This document shows, one piece after another, positions 6,998 to 15,235 of a stretch of 64,000 nt of DNA; the stretch's first letter is position 1, and each line of letters opens with the position of its first letter. The stretch lies in assembly GCA_034006035.1 (NCBI GenBank), contig JAVETN010000004.1, positions 1-64,000 on the forward strand, in the 5' to 3' direction. The notes under the pieces were generated by a model. That model had not been told where the DNA came from. It made no database searches and worked only from the letters and a program-made list of their open reading frames with translations. Origin of the DNA: Desulforegulaceae bacterium. Its GTDB lineage: Bacteria > Desulfobacterota > Desulfobacteria > Desulfobacterales > JACKCP01. The position numbers were made by a program, and so were the translations under genes.

Positions 6998-8404
6998 ATG
7001 AGCACAAAAACAAGAATAGAAAAAGATTTTCTCGGGGAAAAAGAAATACCGTCAGATGCATATTACGGGGTTCAAACACTGAGGGCCCAGGAAAATTTTA
7101 AAATAACAGGGATCCCAATTAGTTCTGAGCCCAGGATGATTGAAGCACTAGGTTTTGTAAAAAAGGCGACTGCATTGGCAAATATGGATTTGGAAGTGCT
7201 TCCCAGGGAAATAGGAACTGCAATTTGTTCTGCTTGCGATGAAGTAATAGCTGGAAAATTAAATGATCAATTTGTAGTTGACGTAATCCAGGGGGGTGCA
7301 GGAACCTCAACTATAATGAACGCTAACGAGGTGATTGCTAATCGTGCCATTGAAATTTTAGGCGGAAATAAGGGTGAATATAATCTTGTACATCCAAATA
7401 ACCATGTAAATTGCTCCCAGTCTACAAACGATGCTTACCCTACATCATTAAGAATTGCTTTGGTAAGGATCATTCCTGATCTTATGGAGTCTCTTCAGTC
7501 ACTATCAAAGGCGTTTAGTGAAAAAGGTGAAGAGTTTTCCAATATTTTAAAACTTGGGCGGACCCAGATGCAGGATGCAGTTCCAATGACATTGGGCCGT
7601 GAATTTAAAGCATTTGCTAAAGCCATTGGCGAAGATGTTGCTCAATTGGAAAATGTTGGGAAACTTTTTTTAGAAATTAATATAGGGGCTACTGCCATAG
7701 GCTCTGGTTTAAATACTCCCTCAGGATATAAAGAATTGACAGTTGGCTATCTAAGTGAGCTGACCGGGTTGGAACTTAAGTCAAGCGAGGATCTTTTTGA
7801 AGCAACCTGGGATACAGGTGATTATGTTCAATTGTCCGGGGTTTTAAAGCGAATTTCGGTTAAGTTGTCAAAAATTTGTAATGATCTAAGGCTTCTTTCA
7901 TCTGGTCCCCGTGCCGGGTTTAATGAAATTAATCTTCCCAAAATGCAGCCTGGTTCTTCAATTATGCCTGGAAAGGTAAATCCTGTTATTCCTGAAGTGG
8001 TAAATCAGATTGCATTCCAGGTTATTGGAATGGATTTAACAGTGACCCTTGCAGCAGAATCAGGACAGCTTCAGCTTAATGCAATGGAACCTGTGATGGC
8101 TTTTGACTTGTTTTCCATGCTTGATATGCTGAAAAAAGGTTGTTCTGTACTTGAAGAGCGCTGTGTTAAAGGGATAACTGCCAATGCTCAAAATTGCCGG
8201 GATCATGTTTTTAACAGCACAAGTATTGTAACAGCACTTAACCCTATTATTGGTTATGAAGCTGCTGCTTCAATTGTCAGTGATTTGTTGAAAACCAACA
8301 AAAGCGTTAAAGAGCTGGTGATTGAAAGAAATCTTGTATCAGCAGAAGTTTTGGATGAAATCTTTTCAACAGAAAACCTTATGAATCCAAAGTTTTTCAA
8401 ATAG
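6998..8404 (+). CDS. aspA: Aspartate ammonia-lyase (aspartase)
   Basis: Converts L-aspartate to fumarate and ammonia, feeding the TCA cycle. The protein has 468 residues, the usual length for AspA, and the fumarase/aspartase signature GSSIMPGKVNP lies near residue 318. The opening IEKDFLGEKEIPSDAYYGVQTLRA is typical of aspartase, as are the HPNNHVNCSQSTNDAYPT substrate loop and the GRTQMQDAVPMTLG segment. Fumarase C shares the fold, but the QTLRA start and the substrate loop favour aspartase. GAGGTAAAAAAATG gives a reasonable start. The gene stands alone, followed by a hairpin before the convergent RND operon. Confidence 0.9.
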   Translation: MSTKTRIEKDFLGEKEIPSDAYYGVQTLRAQENFKITGIPISSEPRMIEALGFVKKATALANMDLEVLPREIGTAICSACDEVIAGKLNDQFVVDVIQGGAGTSTIMNANEVIANRAIEILGGNKGEYNLVHPNNHVNCSQSTNDAYPTSLRIALVRIIPDLMESLQSLSKAFSEKGEEFSNILKLGRTQMQDAVPMTLGREFKAFAKAIGEDVAQLENVGKLFLEINIGATAIGSGLNTPSGYKELTVGYLSELTGLELKSSEDLFEATWDTGDYVQLSGVLKRISVKLSKICNDLRLLSSGPRAGFNEINLPKMQPGSSIMPGKVNPVIPEVVNQIAFQVIGMDLTVTLAAESGQLQLNAMEPVMAFDLFSMLDMLKKGCSVLEERCVKGITANAQNCRDHVFNSTSIVTALNPIIGYEAAASIVSDLLKTNKSVKELVIERNLVSAEVLDEIFSTENLMNPKFFK

Positions 8405-8464
8405 AAATATGCTTACCAAGGCTTAAATTAAATCTTAGCCCTGGTTAAGCCTGAATCTTGTAAA

Positions 8465-8496
8465 TTGTATCAGGCTGAAAATCAGTCTGATACAAG
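8465..8496. terminator. Hairpin terminator between aspA and the RND pump gene
   Basis: TTGTATCAG-G-CTGA and TCAG-T-CTGATACAA form a long stem with one internal mismatch and a tiny AAA loop, then a T-rich stretch (GATTATTTT). It lies between convergent genes and can serve either strand, better for aspA. Confidence 0.6.
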
Positions 8497-8502
8497 ATTA
8501 TT

Positions 8503-11500
8503 TTAGTATTCCTGGTAGTTTACCCTGAAAAATATTTTGTAAAGTGTAGGTACAAAAATAAGGGTAAGTACAGTTGCAAACATAATACCGAAAATTATTG
8601 AAATAGCCATTGGTTCCCACATAAGCCCGCCTCCAAGCCAGAGTGGAACAAGTCCAAGTGAGGTGGTTATTGTTGTCAGAAGAATGGGGCGGAGCCTTTG
8701 AATTCCTGAATCAACAATTGCGTGGAAAGTATCCTTGTTGTTTTCTGTTTCTTCAATATTTATTCTGTCAATAAGAACAATTCCATTGTTTATTACTATT
8801 CCTCCAAGGGAAATAATTCCGAGAAATGCCATGAATCCAAAGTATGAGCCCGTAATGTAAAGGCCTGCAATGACTCCTACAAGACCAAGGGGAATGGTTA
8901 AGATTATTATCAGAGGTTTTCTTATGGAATTGAACTGGGCTATTAGGAATATGATTATAATAAAAAAGCAGATTGGGAGTTTTTTTGCCACAGCACCCAT
9001 TGCATCAGCACTTCCTTCTGCGTCTCCTCCAAGTTCAAAGCTTATGTTTTTTTGTTTCAGATTTTGGTTGTTATTAAGCCAGGGAGAGATTGCTCTTGTA
9101 ATTTCAGCAGCTGTGTAATTTGTTTTTACATCCGAAGTTACTGTTATGGTTTTTGTAAGATCCCTTCTAAGCACTTTTGTAGGCTGCCATTCAACTCTTA
9201 TTTCTGCAACCTGGGACAGAGGAACACCTTTTCCTGATTGCTGAGCATAAATATTTATTGTTTTAAGGTCTTCAATTTTAAGCAAATCAGCTTTTTCATT
9301 TTTCATTACTATGGGAATAGTTTTGTCACCCTCCCTAAAGCTGCCTGTTCCTACTCCTGAAAGGATTGTCTGAAGTGAAACTGCAATATCTTGATTTGTT
9401 ATTCCTGCCATCTGTGCAGCAGCAGGATTAATTTCTATTACAAGTTTTTTAGTTTTCATTCCCCAGTCATCGTCAACATTTTTAGCTCCTGGTATTGTGC
9501 GAAGTTTTTCTTTTATTTCTTCTGCAGCAAAATATAAACTTTCTATTTCATCACCTGAAAGTCTTATCTCCACAGGGTTTGCAGAGCCGCCTCCGCTTAA
9601 AAGCCTTGAGACTGTATAAGTTGCGTCAGGGAAATTATTGAAAATAAATGAATCAACTTTTTCAATAATATAGTCGTTTATATTGTCTGAGGTGGTGTTT
9701 AAAAGAAGATGGGCAGAGTTTGGATTTGATTCTGGGGGCAAATATCCAAGATCATATTTTGGAGCACCTTCTCCAATATAGGAAGACCAGTTTATAATTC
9801 CTTCTTTTCCAGACTGGACAAGAAGGTTTTCTTTTACAAACTCTTCAATATTTACAACAACTTGTTCAGTTCTTTCAATTGTAGTGCCAATAGGAAGCTC
9901 TAGGTTTACTGTTACAAGAGCCCTGTCGCTTTTTGCCATGAAAATAAAAGGGATTTTTGTTCCCAATATAAAGGAAAGCAAAAATACAAAAACAATTGTT
10001 GCTACGGTTAATTTAGAATATTTAAGGCAAAAGATAAGAGCTTTTTTATATTGGGAAGCTATTTTTTCAAAAAATGAATTTTTCTTGTTTTCTGATTTTG
10101 AAGACGATTTTATTCCGTATACACAGAAAAGAGCAATTATTGTAAGAGTTAGGATCCATGAGCTTAAAAGAGAATAACTCACAACTATAAAAATATTACC
10201 CATAATTTCGCCCATTACAGAATCCGCAAGAAAAAATGCCATAAAAGCAGCTGAGGTGGTAATAGATGATGTAAAAAGTGGAAACATAAGTTCTTTTGCC
10301 GATTCTATGGTTGCATCAAGAGAACTTTTTCCCTCATCAATTTTAAAAAGAACTGATTCTGACATTACTATTCCGTTGTCAACAAGAATTCCCAGGGCAA
10401 TTATAAGAGCAGCAAGGGAAACTTTGTTTAAGCCCACGTCTGTAAGGGATATCAAAAAAATTGTTGTAATCATTGCACAGGGAATAAGTGAAGCAACAAT
10501 AAAACCTGTTCGCAAGCCAAGAAATAAAAGCATGAGTACGAGAACAACAACAACAGACTGAAGAAGATTGCCCACAAAATCATTTACTGATTTTTCAACA
10601 ACAAAATCCTGGGAGGCAACCCTTTCAAACTCAACTCCATGGGGATATTTTCCCCTTAAACTATCAAGCTTTTCATCAATCTGAAGGCCTAAGTTGATTG
10701 TATTTCCGCCTTTTTTCAGGTTTACTCCAATTGCAAGTCCTTGAACTCCGTTTATTCTTACAATATTTGTCTTTGGTTCCTCATATCCTCTTCTTATTGT
10801 GGAGATATTTGAAAGTTTTATGATTTTACCCTCATTTGAGGATATAATCATATTTTTAAGATCCTCAATGTTTTCGAAATTTCCTGTGGGCTCAAGGATT
10901 ATTCTTTGTTGACCGACTTTTATTTCCCCTCCCGGAATTATTATATTTGTTCTTTCAATTAAATTGCTCAGACTGCTTTTTGTAATCCCAGTTTCAAGAA
11001 GCCTTGCATCATCAAATTCCACATAGATTTTTTCTTTTTGTTTTCCTGCAATTTCAACTTTTGCAGCATCAGGAAGTTTGATAAGTTCATCTCTTATTTC
11101 ATCTGCAATATCATTGATTTCAGCATAGGAGTGCCCTTCGGCTGTAAGGCCCACAATAATTCCAAAAACATCTCCTACTTCGTCATTTATTTCTACATGA
11201 GCTCCTTGAGGAAGTTCTTTTTGTACATCTTCAACCTTTCTTCTTATTCGGTCAAAAATTGGCTGAAGCTCATAAACATTTTCTTTTAAAGAAATATTGA
11301 CTATGGAAATTCCTGTTCTTGATTCGCTTGTTATATAGTCAACTTCGGGTATTTCCTGGACAACTTTTTCTATTTTGTCAGAAATAAGATTTTCAATTCG
11401 ATCCGGGCTTGCTCCTGAATATGCGGTGACAATGCTTATATATCTTATAAGAAAAGGCGGCATATCATCGCGGGGCATTGAATTAAAAGAAGAGATTCCG

Positions 11501-11568
11501 CTTATGAGCACAACAGTAAGGATGGAAAGGGTTAGTACATAATTTTTTATTGAAAACTTTGTAAGCAT
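8503..11568 (-). CDS. RND-family efflux pump inner-membrane transporter (AcrB/HAE type)
   Basis: A 1021-residue proton-driven export pump of the AcrB/MMPL (RND) superfamily. It has the standard layout: an N-terminal membrane helix (VLTLSILTVVLISGIS), a large periplasmic loop, a six-helix block, a helix near residue 520 (LTVATIVFVFLLSFILGTKI), a second large loop and a second helix block. The fourth helix carries the family pattern GILVDNGIVMSESV with the acidic proton-relay residue. Its periplasmic adaptor gene lies 17 bp upstream. Substrate is unknown; the composition does not point to heavy-metal (CzcA) pumps. The outer-membrane partner encoded at the head of the operon is broken, so a working complex would need another TolC. 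Confidence 0.92.
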   Translation of the reverse strand: MLTKFSIKNYVLTLSILTVVLISGISSFNSMPRDDMPPFLIRYISIVTAYSGASPDRIENLISDKIEKVVQEIPEVDYITSESRTGISIVNISLKENVYELQPIFDRIRRKVEDVQKELPQGAHVEINDEVGDVFGIIVGLTAEGHSYAEINDIADEIRDELIKLPDAAKVEIAGKQKEKIYVEFDDARLLETGITKSSLSNLIERTNIIIPGGEIKVGQQRIILEPTGNFENIEDLKNMIISSNEGKIIKLSNISTIRRGYEEPKTNIVRINGVQGLAIGVNLKKGGNTINLGLQIDEKLDSLRGKYPHGVEFERVASQDFVVEKSVNDFVGNLLQSVVVVLVLMLLFLGLRTGFIVASLIPCAMITTIFLISLTDVGLNKVSLAALIIALGILVDNGIVMSESVLFKIDEGKSSLDATIESAKELMFPLFTSSITTSAAFMAFFLADSVMGEIMGNIFIVVSYSLLSSWILTLTIIALFCVYGIKSSSKSENKKNSFFEKIASQYKKALIFCLKYSKLTVATIVFVFLLSFILGTKIPFIFMAKSDRALVTVNLELPIGTTIERTEQVVVNIEEFVKENLLVQSGKEGIINWSSYIGEGAPKYDLGYLPPESNPNSAHLLLNTTSDNINDYIIEKVDSFIFNNFPDATYTVSRLLSGGGSANPVEIRLSGDEIESLYFAAEEIKEKLRTIPGAKNVDDDWGMKTKKLVIEINPAAAQMAGITNQDIAVSLQTILSGVGTGSFREGDKTIPIVMKNEKADLLKIEDLKTINIYAQQSGKGVPLSQVAEIRVEWQPTKVLRRDLTKTITVTSDVKTNYTAAEITRAISPWLNNNQNLKQKNISFELGGDAEGSADAMGAVAKKLPICFFIIIIFLIAQFNSIRKPLIIILTIPLGLVGVIAGLYITGSYFGFMAFLGIISLGGIVINNGIVLIDRINIEETENNKDTFHAIVDSGIQRLRPILLTTITTSLGLVPLWLGGGLMWEPMAISIIFGIMFATVLTLIFVPTLYKIFFRVNYQEY

Positions 11569-11585
11569 GCTTTTCTCCGAAATCT

Positions 11586-12674
11586 TTACTCAAATCTAAC
11601 TTTGAGTCCATTGGATAGTTTTGAAATACCTGCTGTTACTATAAATTCACCGCCTTTAACTCCGCTTATTATTTCAAATCCTCTGTCAGTTATCCCCCCT
11701 GTTTGAACAATCCTTTTTTCAACTATTCCAAGGCCGTTTGTATCAGGCTTTAATATATAGACAAAATTACTCGAACTATCTTCTCCAACTGAATGAACTG
11801 GAACCATAAGGTGTCCACCCGATGAAATGTTTTTAAAATCAAATCTTACATCAGCAGGCATTCCTGGTCTTATTTTTTTTGTGGGGTGAAGAATTTTTAT
11901 TTTTACAGGATAAGTAGAAGATTTACTGTCAAGGCTATAGGAAACTTCTGTAACTTCTCCATTGAAAACTTTGTCTTTAATGGAGTTGAACTGAATTTCA
12001 ACCAGATCTCCTTTTTGTACAGAAGATATATATATTTCAGGAATTCCCGAACTTATTTCCATTTTCTCAAAGGATTGAATTTCAAGAAAAACCTGACCTG
12101 CTTTAATGTTTTCCCCTTCTTCAGCGGATTTGTTTGATACAATACCTGAAACAGGAGCAGTTAACTTGTAATATCCCAGTTCTCTTTTTTGAAGCTCTGC
12201 ATTTCTTTTATCAGCAAGCCAGGTGGCATTGGCATTTGCAAAGTTATCTTTTGCAGCTTCATATTCATTAAGGGAAATATTGTTGTTTTCATAAAGACTT
12301 TTAAGTCTTTCAAGATTTGATTTAGCAGTTTTTCTATAAACCTGGGATCTGTTTAGGGAGGCAAGCATTTTTTCATACCTGAGTTTTGCATCTGAATCAT
12401 CGAGGACTGCAATTAATTCTCCCTGGTTTGTTTTGTCGCCTTCTTTTACATTGATTTTTTCAATTTTTCCTCCAACTCTAAAGCTTAGTCTTGATATTCT
12501 TCCAGATTGTGAAACACCTGAAAAAGTTCTTGAATGCATCTCGTTGGATTTAAAAACCTGAATATATTTTACAGGTCTTACTACCTCTTGTTCTTCGCTT
12601 TGTTTTTCTTCGGCACATGAAAAAAAACCAAGAAACAAAGCAAAGATAATTGCTATTTTAAGTTTTGAGTTCAT
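11586..12674 (-). CDS. RND efflux periplasmic adaptor (membrane fusion) lipoprotein
   Basis: Links the inner-membrane pump to an outer-membrane channel. The true start is ATG at 12674-12672, preceded by CAACAAGGAG; the frame stays open further upstream only because it crosses a 74-bp tandem duplication. The product of 362 residues begins with a lipoprotein-type signal, IIFALFLGFFSC, with Cys20 as the probable lipidation site. Then come barrel-sandwich halves (SFRVGGKIEKINVKEGD and APVSGIVSNKSAEEGENI) around a helical hairpin, and beta-barrel and membrane-proximal domains. It is the second gene of the efflux operon. A minicistron created by the duplication lies directly upstream and may affect its translation. 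Confidence 0.9.
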   Translation of the reverse strand: MNSKLKIAIIFALFLGFFSCAEEKQSEEQEVVRPVKYIQVFKSNEMHSRTFSGVSQSGRISRLSFRVGGKIEKINVKEGDKTNQGELIAVLDDSDAKLRYEKMLASLNRSQVYRKTAKSNLERLKSLYENNNISLNEYEAAKDNFANANATWLADKRNAELQKRELGYYKLTAPVSGIVSNKSAEEGENIKAGQVFLEIQSFEKMEISSGIPEIYISSVQKGDLVEIQFNSIKDKVFNGEVTEVSYSLDSKSSTYPVKIKILHPTKKIRPGMPADVRFDFKNISSGGHLMVPVHSVGEDSSSNFVYILKPDTNGLGIVEKRIVQTGGITDRGFEIISGVKGGEFIVTAGISKLSNGLKVRFE

Positions 12675-12828
12675 TTTTTCTCCTTGTTGAAACCTGAACA
12701 GAGCGTCCCATATTTTTGGAATTAGTTGTTTTGTATATAATCTTTCATTTTTTCTCCTTGTTGAAACCTGAACAGAGCGTCCCATATTTTTGGAATTAGT
12801 TGTTTTGTATATAATCTTTCATTTTTTC
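12671..12828. repeat. 74-bp tandem direct duplication (about 2.1 copies)
   Basis: Two head-to-tail copies of a 74-bp unit occupy 12671-12744 and 12745-12818, followed by the first 10 bases of a third. Each unit spans the last codons of the tolC-like gene, its stop, the spacer and the ribosome-binding site of the next gene. The copies appear identical, so the event is recent or the copies are kept uniform. Confidence 0.95.
12722..12748 (-). CDS. Eight-codon minicistron MKDYIQNN created by the duplication
   Basis: The repeat copy nearest the adaptor gene contains ATG AAA GAT TAT ATA CAA AAC AAC TAA, a copy of the last codons of the tolC-like gene, preceded by its own AAGGAG ribosome-binding site. 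The codons are seen directly. Whether ribosomes use it is inference; it would act as a leader cistron 47 bp before the adaptor start. Confidence 0.35.
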   Translation of the reverse strand: MKDYIQNN

Positions 12829-14145
12829 ATTAAAATTTTGGTTTTCTTGATCTGAATAAAAAAAAGAATATCTTCCAATTGTTCTCTGAAGCTTAAGCGT
12901 TGTTGATAAAAAATCGTAAACTGAATTCATCTGACTTAGATCTGCACTTAATGATTCATTTTGTGCATTCACAAGCTCAGTAACAGAGACCTTTCCCCTG
13001 GCATAGAGATCTTGAACAAGGACAAGGCTTTTATTTGCATAGTCGGCTGAAGTTTTAGATGCTTCAAGGTTTATAATTTTGTTTAAAAGTTCAAGAATTG
13101 CCGCTCTTACATTGACTTCAATTGTGTTTGAGATGATTTTTCTTTCTTCTTGAAGCTTGTCAAGGTTGAGCTCGGTTTTTTTTCTGTCAAGATTTATTCT
13201 GCCCTTTGAATAAAGAGGCCATGAAAGGTTTAATGCAATAGTCCACTCATTATCTTCAAGATCTTTGTTGGGAATACTTGAACCCTCACCGCTTCTGTCA
13301 AAAATATGTAAAGCTTCTCCCGCAACTGAGGCAATAGGAAGAAACCTTTCCCTTTTGTACCTTTTAAGTTCCCTTGAGTAGGCTTTTTCGATAAAATTAA
13401 TTTGTTTTATTTCCGGAGAGTTTTCCAGGGCTTCTTTTACAAGGAAGTCGGAAAATTTTTTAAATGTGGAAGGGTTGTTTATATATTTGTAGGATTCTTT
13501 TGATTTATAATTTTTGAAAAGTTCACCTTCCAAAGATTCATCCACAAGATAAATTTTTTCCCTAAAAGCTCTGTTAAGTATTTTATTCAGGTTTAATATC
13601 TGAAGCCTGTGGGTGTTTGAGGCTTCAAAAAGGTCCTTTGCATCTGTTGCTACTGAACTTTTCCACCTGTAAACATCTGATTTTCCTGAATAGCCGGCAA
13701 CTTCCCTTTGCTCTGAAATTGAAAGGTGCTTTTTTGTAAGCTGAAGGTTGTCTTTTCTTATTTTTGCTATGGTTTTTGCTTTTAACACATTGAAATATGC
13801 TGTGGCTGCCTGGTTGACAATGTCTAGTTGTTTTGTTTCAAGAGCACTTTTCTGGGCTTTAAGATAGTTTCTGCTTGCTTCCTTTCCAGAACTTATTGGT
13901 TCGGAAAAAATAAGCTGTTCTACCCTGACAGAAGTGGAGGCAGTTCTTTCTGCTGCTGTTCCCATGGAGTTTTCAGCTCTTTTTGAGTCTATTATTGTTT
14001 CTCCTGCATTAAGACTTAAGGAAGGAAAATATTGTGATTTTGCAAGTTTGTAATCCTGACCTGAAATATCGGTTTCAAGGGATGATACTTTTAGATCAAG
14101 ATTGTTTTTTAAGGCCTGCTCAACAACATCTTTAAGACTTAACAA
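12796..14145 (-). CDS. TolC-family outer-membrane efflux domain (C-terminal part of a broken fusion gene)
   Basis: This open frame holds a complete TolC-type domain of 449 residues: LKDVVEQALKNNLDLKVSSLE at the start, two repeats of long periplasmic helices, the family's SLNAGETI strand and an ALNLSWPLYSKGRINLDRKK strand region. It lacks a signal peptide. The same frame continues upstream for another 331 codons through a TAA at 14209-14211 and a TAG at 14950-14952 to a real signal peptide at 15138. Thus the domain is the C-terminal half of an interrupted larger protein. Initiation at the ATG at 14145 would give a channel protein that cannot be exported. It is the outer-membrane gene of the RND operon. 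Confidence 0.75.
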   Translation of the reverse strand: MLSLKDVVEQALKNNLDLKVSSLETDISGQDYKLAKSQYFPSLSLNAGETIIDSKRAENSMGTAAERTASTSVRVEQLIFSEPISSGKEASRNYLKAQKSALETKQLDIVNQAATAYFNVLKAKTIAKIRKDNLQLTKKHLSISEQREVAGYSGKSDVYRWKSSVATDAKDLFEASNTHRLQILNLNKILNRAFREKIYLVDESLEGELFKNYKSKESYKYINNPSTFKKFSDFLVKEALENSPEIKQINFIEKAYSRELKRYKRERFLPIASVAGEALHIFDRSGEGSSIPNKDLEDNEWTIALNLSWPLYSKGRINLDRKKTELNLDKLQEERKIISNTIEVNVRAAILELLNKIINLEASKTSADYANKSLVLVQDLYARGKVSVTELVNAQNESLSADLSQMNSVYDFLSTTLKLQRTIGRYSFFYSDQENQNFNEKMKDYIQNN

Positions 14146-15138
14146 TGATTCTTGGTCAATTATATGAGTGTCGATGACTTCAGCTTCTGAAAGAACTGCA
14201 AAGGAAGGTTAAAATCCAAGTTTTGAAGCTGTTTCCATGTTGATTACAAATTTTTTCTCAAGGTCCATTTTCACAGGGAGTTGGGATAATTTATTTCCAC
14301 CTAAATAAGATTCAATATTAAGTGCTATTCTTCTTATGGTTCTTATATGGCTTTCCTCAGGATAAAGGGCTGCGATTGCACCTGAATTTATATCTGAACT
14401 TGAAGAGCCGAAAGCTAAAATACCAAGGTTTGAAAGAGCAAGCAGGTAAAAAAGTTTTTTTTCGTTTCCAAATCTTCCAAAATACCCAAGATAAACACTG
14501 TCATAGTCTGATATTCTAGTTAATACATCATTAATTCCAGTGGTAAGATGGATAACTCCTATTTCAGCTCCAAAGGATTTTGCTGATTTTTTAAGAGGTT
14601 CTAAATTATTTATAACTGAATCAATAATTTCGCTTTGTGCAACTATTGCAAGCTTTTTAAAGGGGTAAACCTTGTGAAAAGTTTTAATGTCTCCTTCAAA
14701 ATCTTGATTAAAAAGAATGTATGTGAAATTTTTAACTCCGGATTTGTTTTTGTTTGAAACATCAAGCCCTTGAATAAGAGGATCAATTATTCCAACAGCT
14801 ATTACAGGTTTTTTAAATTCTTTTTCCGAAGAAATAACCGCACTTGAAAGAACGCCTATGCTGATAATAAAATTTACCTGGTTATTGTTTAAAAGTAATT
14901 GATAGTTTTCCTTTGCTTTTTTGGCACTCCAGTCAGATGAAAGAATCAGCTAGTCTTTGATTACAATGCTGTCTGTAATAAGAGCTTTGACTTCTTTTTT
15001 CAACAGGCTGATAAAGGGCTCCGACATTTTTGGTAAATCATCAACAATTATTCCAGGTACTATTATTTGAGGGGCTGAATATGAAGTGTTTGCAAAAATG
15101 ATAAAGACAAATAATGATAAAGCGATTATTTTTTTCAT
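14146..15138 (-). pseudogene. ABC-type substrate-binding-protein-like domain, N-terminal half of a TolC fusion, with two in-frame stops
   Basis: Begins with a clear signal peptide (MKKIIALSLFVFIIFANTSYS, cleaved near Ala). After 62 codons comes TAG (14950-14952). The same frame then reads DWSAKKAKENYQLLLNN, FIISIGVLSSAVISSEKEF, KKPVIAVGIIDPLIQGLD and GYFGRFGNEKKLFYLLALS, meets TAA (14209-14211) after TASKLGF, and runs on without a shift into the TolC domain. The middle part looks like the periplasmic substrate-binding fold of the PF04392 type. No indel is needed: two point changes turn a fusion gene of about 780 codons into a pseudogene. The TAA sits where Ser (TCA) would fit. Confidence 0.75.
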
Positions 15139-15160
15139 TTTATTTCCTTAAATTAAGGAC

Positions 15161-15207
15161 AATAAAAGCCTAGGTTGATAATTGGTCTGAATCTTCCAAG
15201 GCTTTAT
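15161..15207. terminator. Inverted repeat after icd
   Basis: AATAAAAGCCTAGG (15161-15174) pairs with CCAAGGCTTTATT (15195-15207) with a small bulge. It lies just past the icd stop codon (minus strand) and before the efflux operon, so it probably ends the icd transcript. Its T-run is weak. Confidence 0.5.
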
Positions 15208-15235
15208 TAGTATCATCCTTTTTCAACTAAAATTA

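Noticed and set aside
12675-12785. N-terminal extension of the adaptor protein (MGRSVQVSTRRKN...)
   Set aside because: The frame is open only because it runs through the tandem duplication; the lipoprotein signal and ribosome-binding site fix the start at 12674.
14950-14952. TAG in the substrate-binding/TolC fusion as a pyrrolysine codon
   Set aside because: A second stop in the same frame is TAA, which is not recoded to pyrrolysine; decay explains both with one cause.
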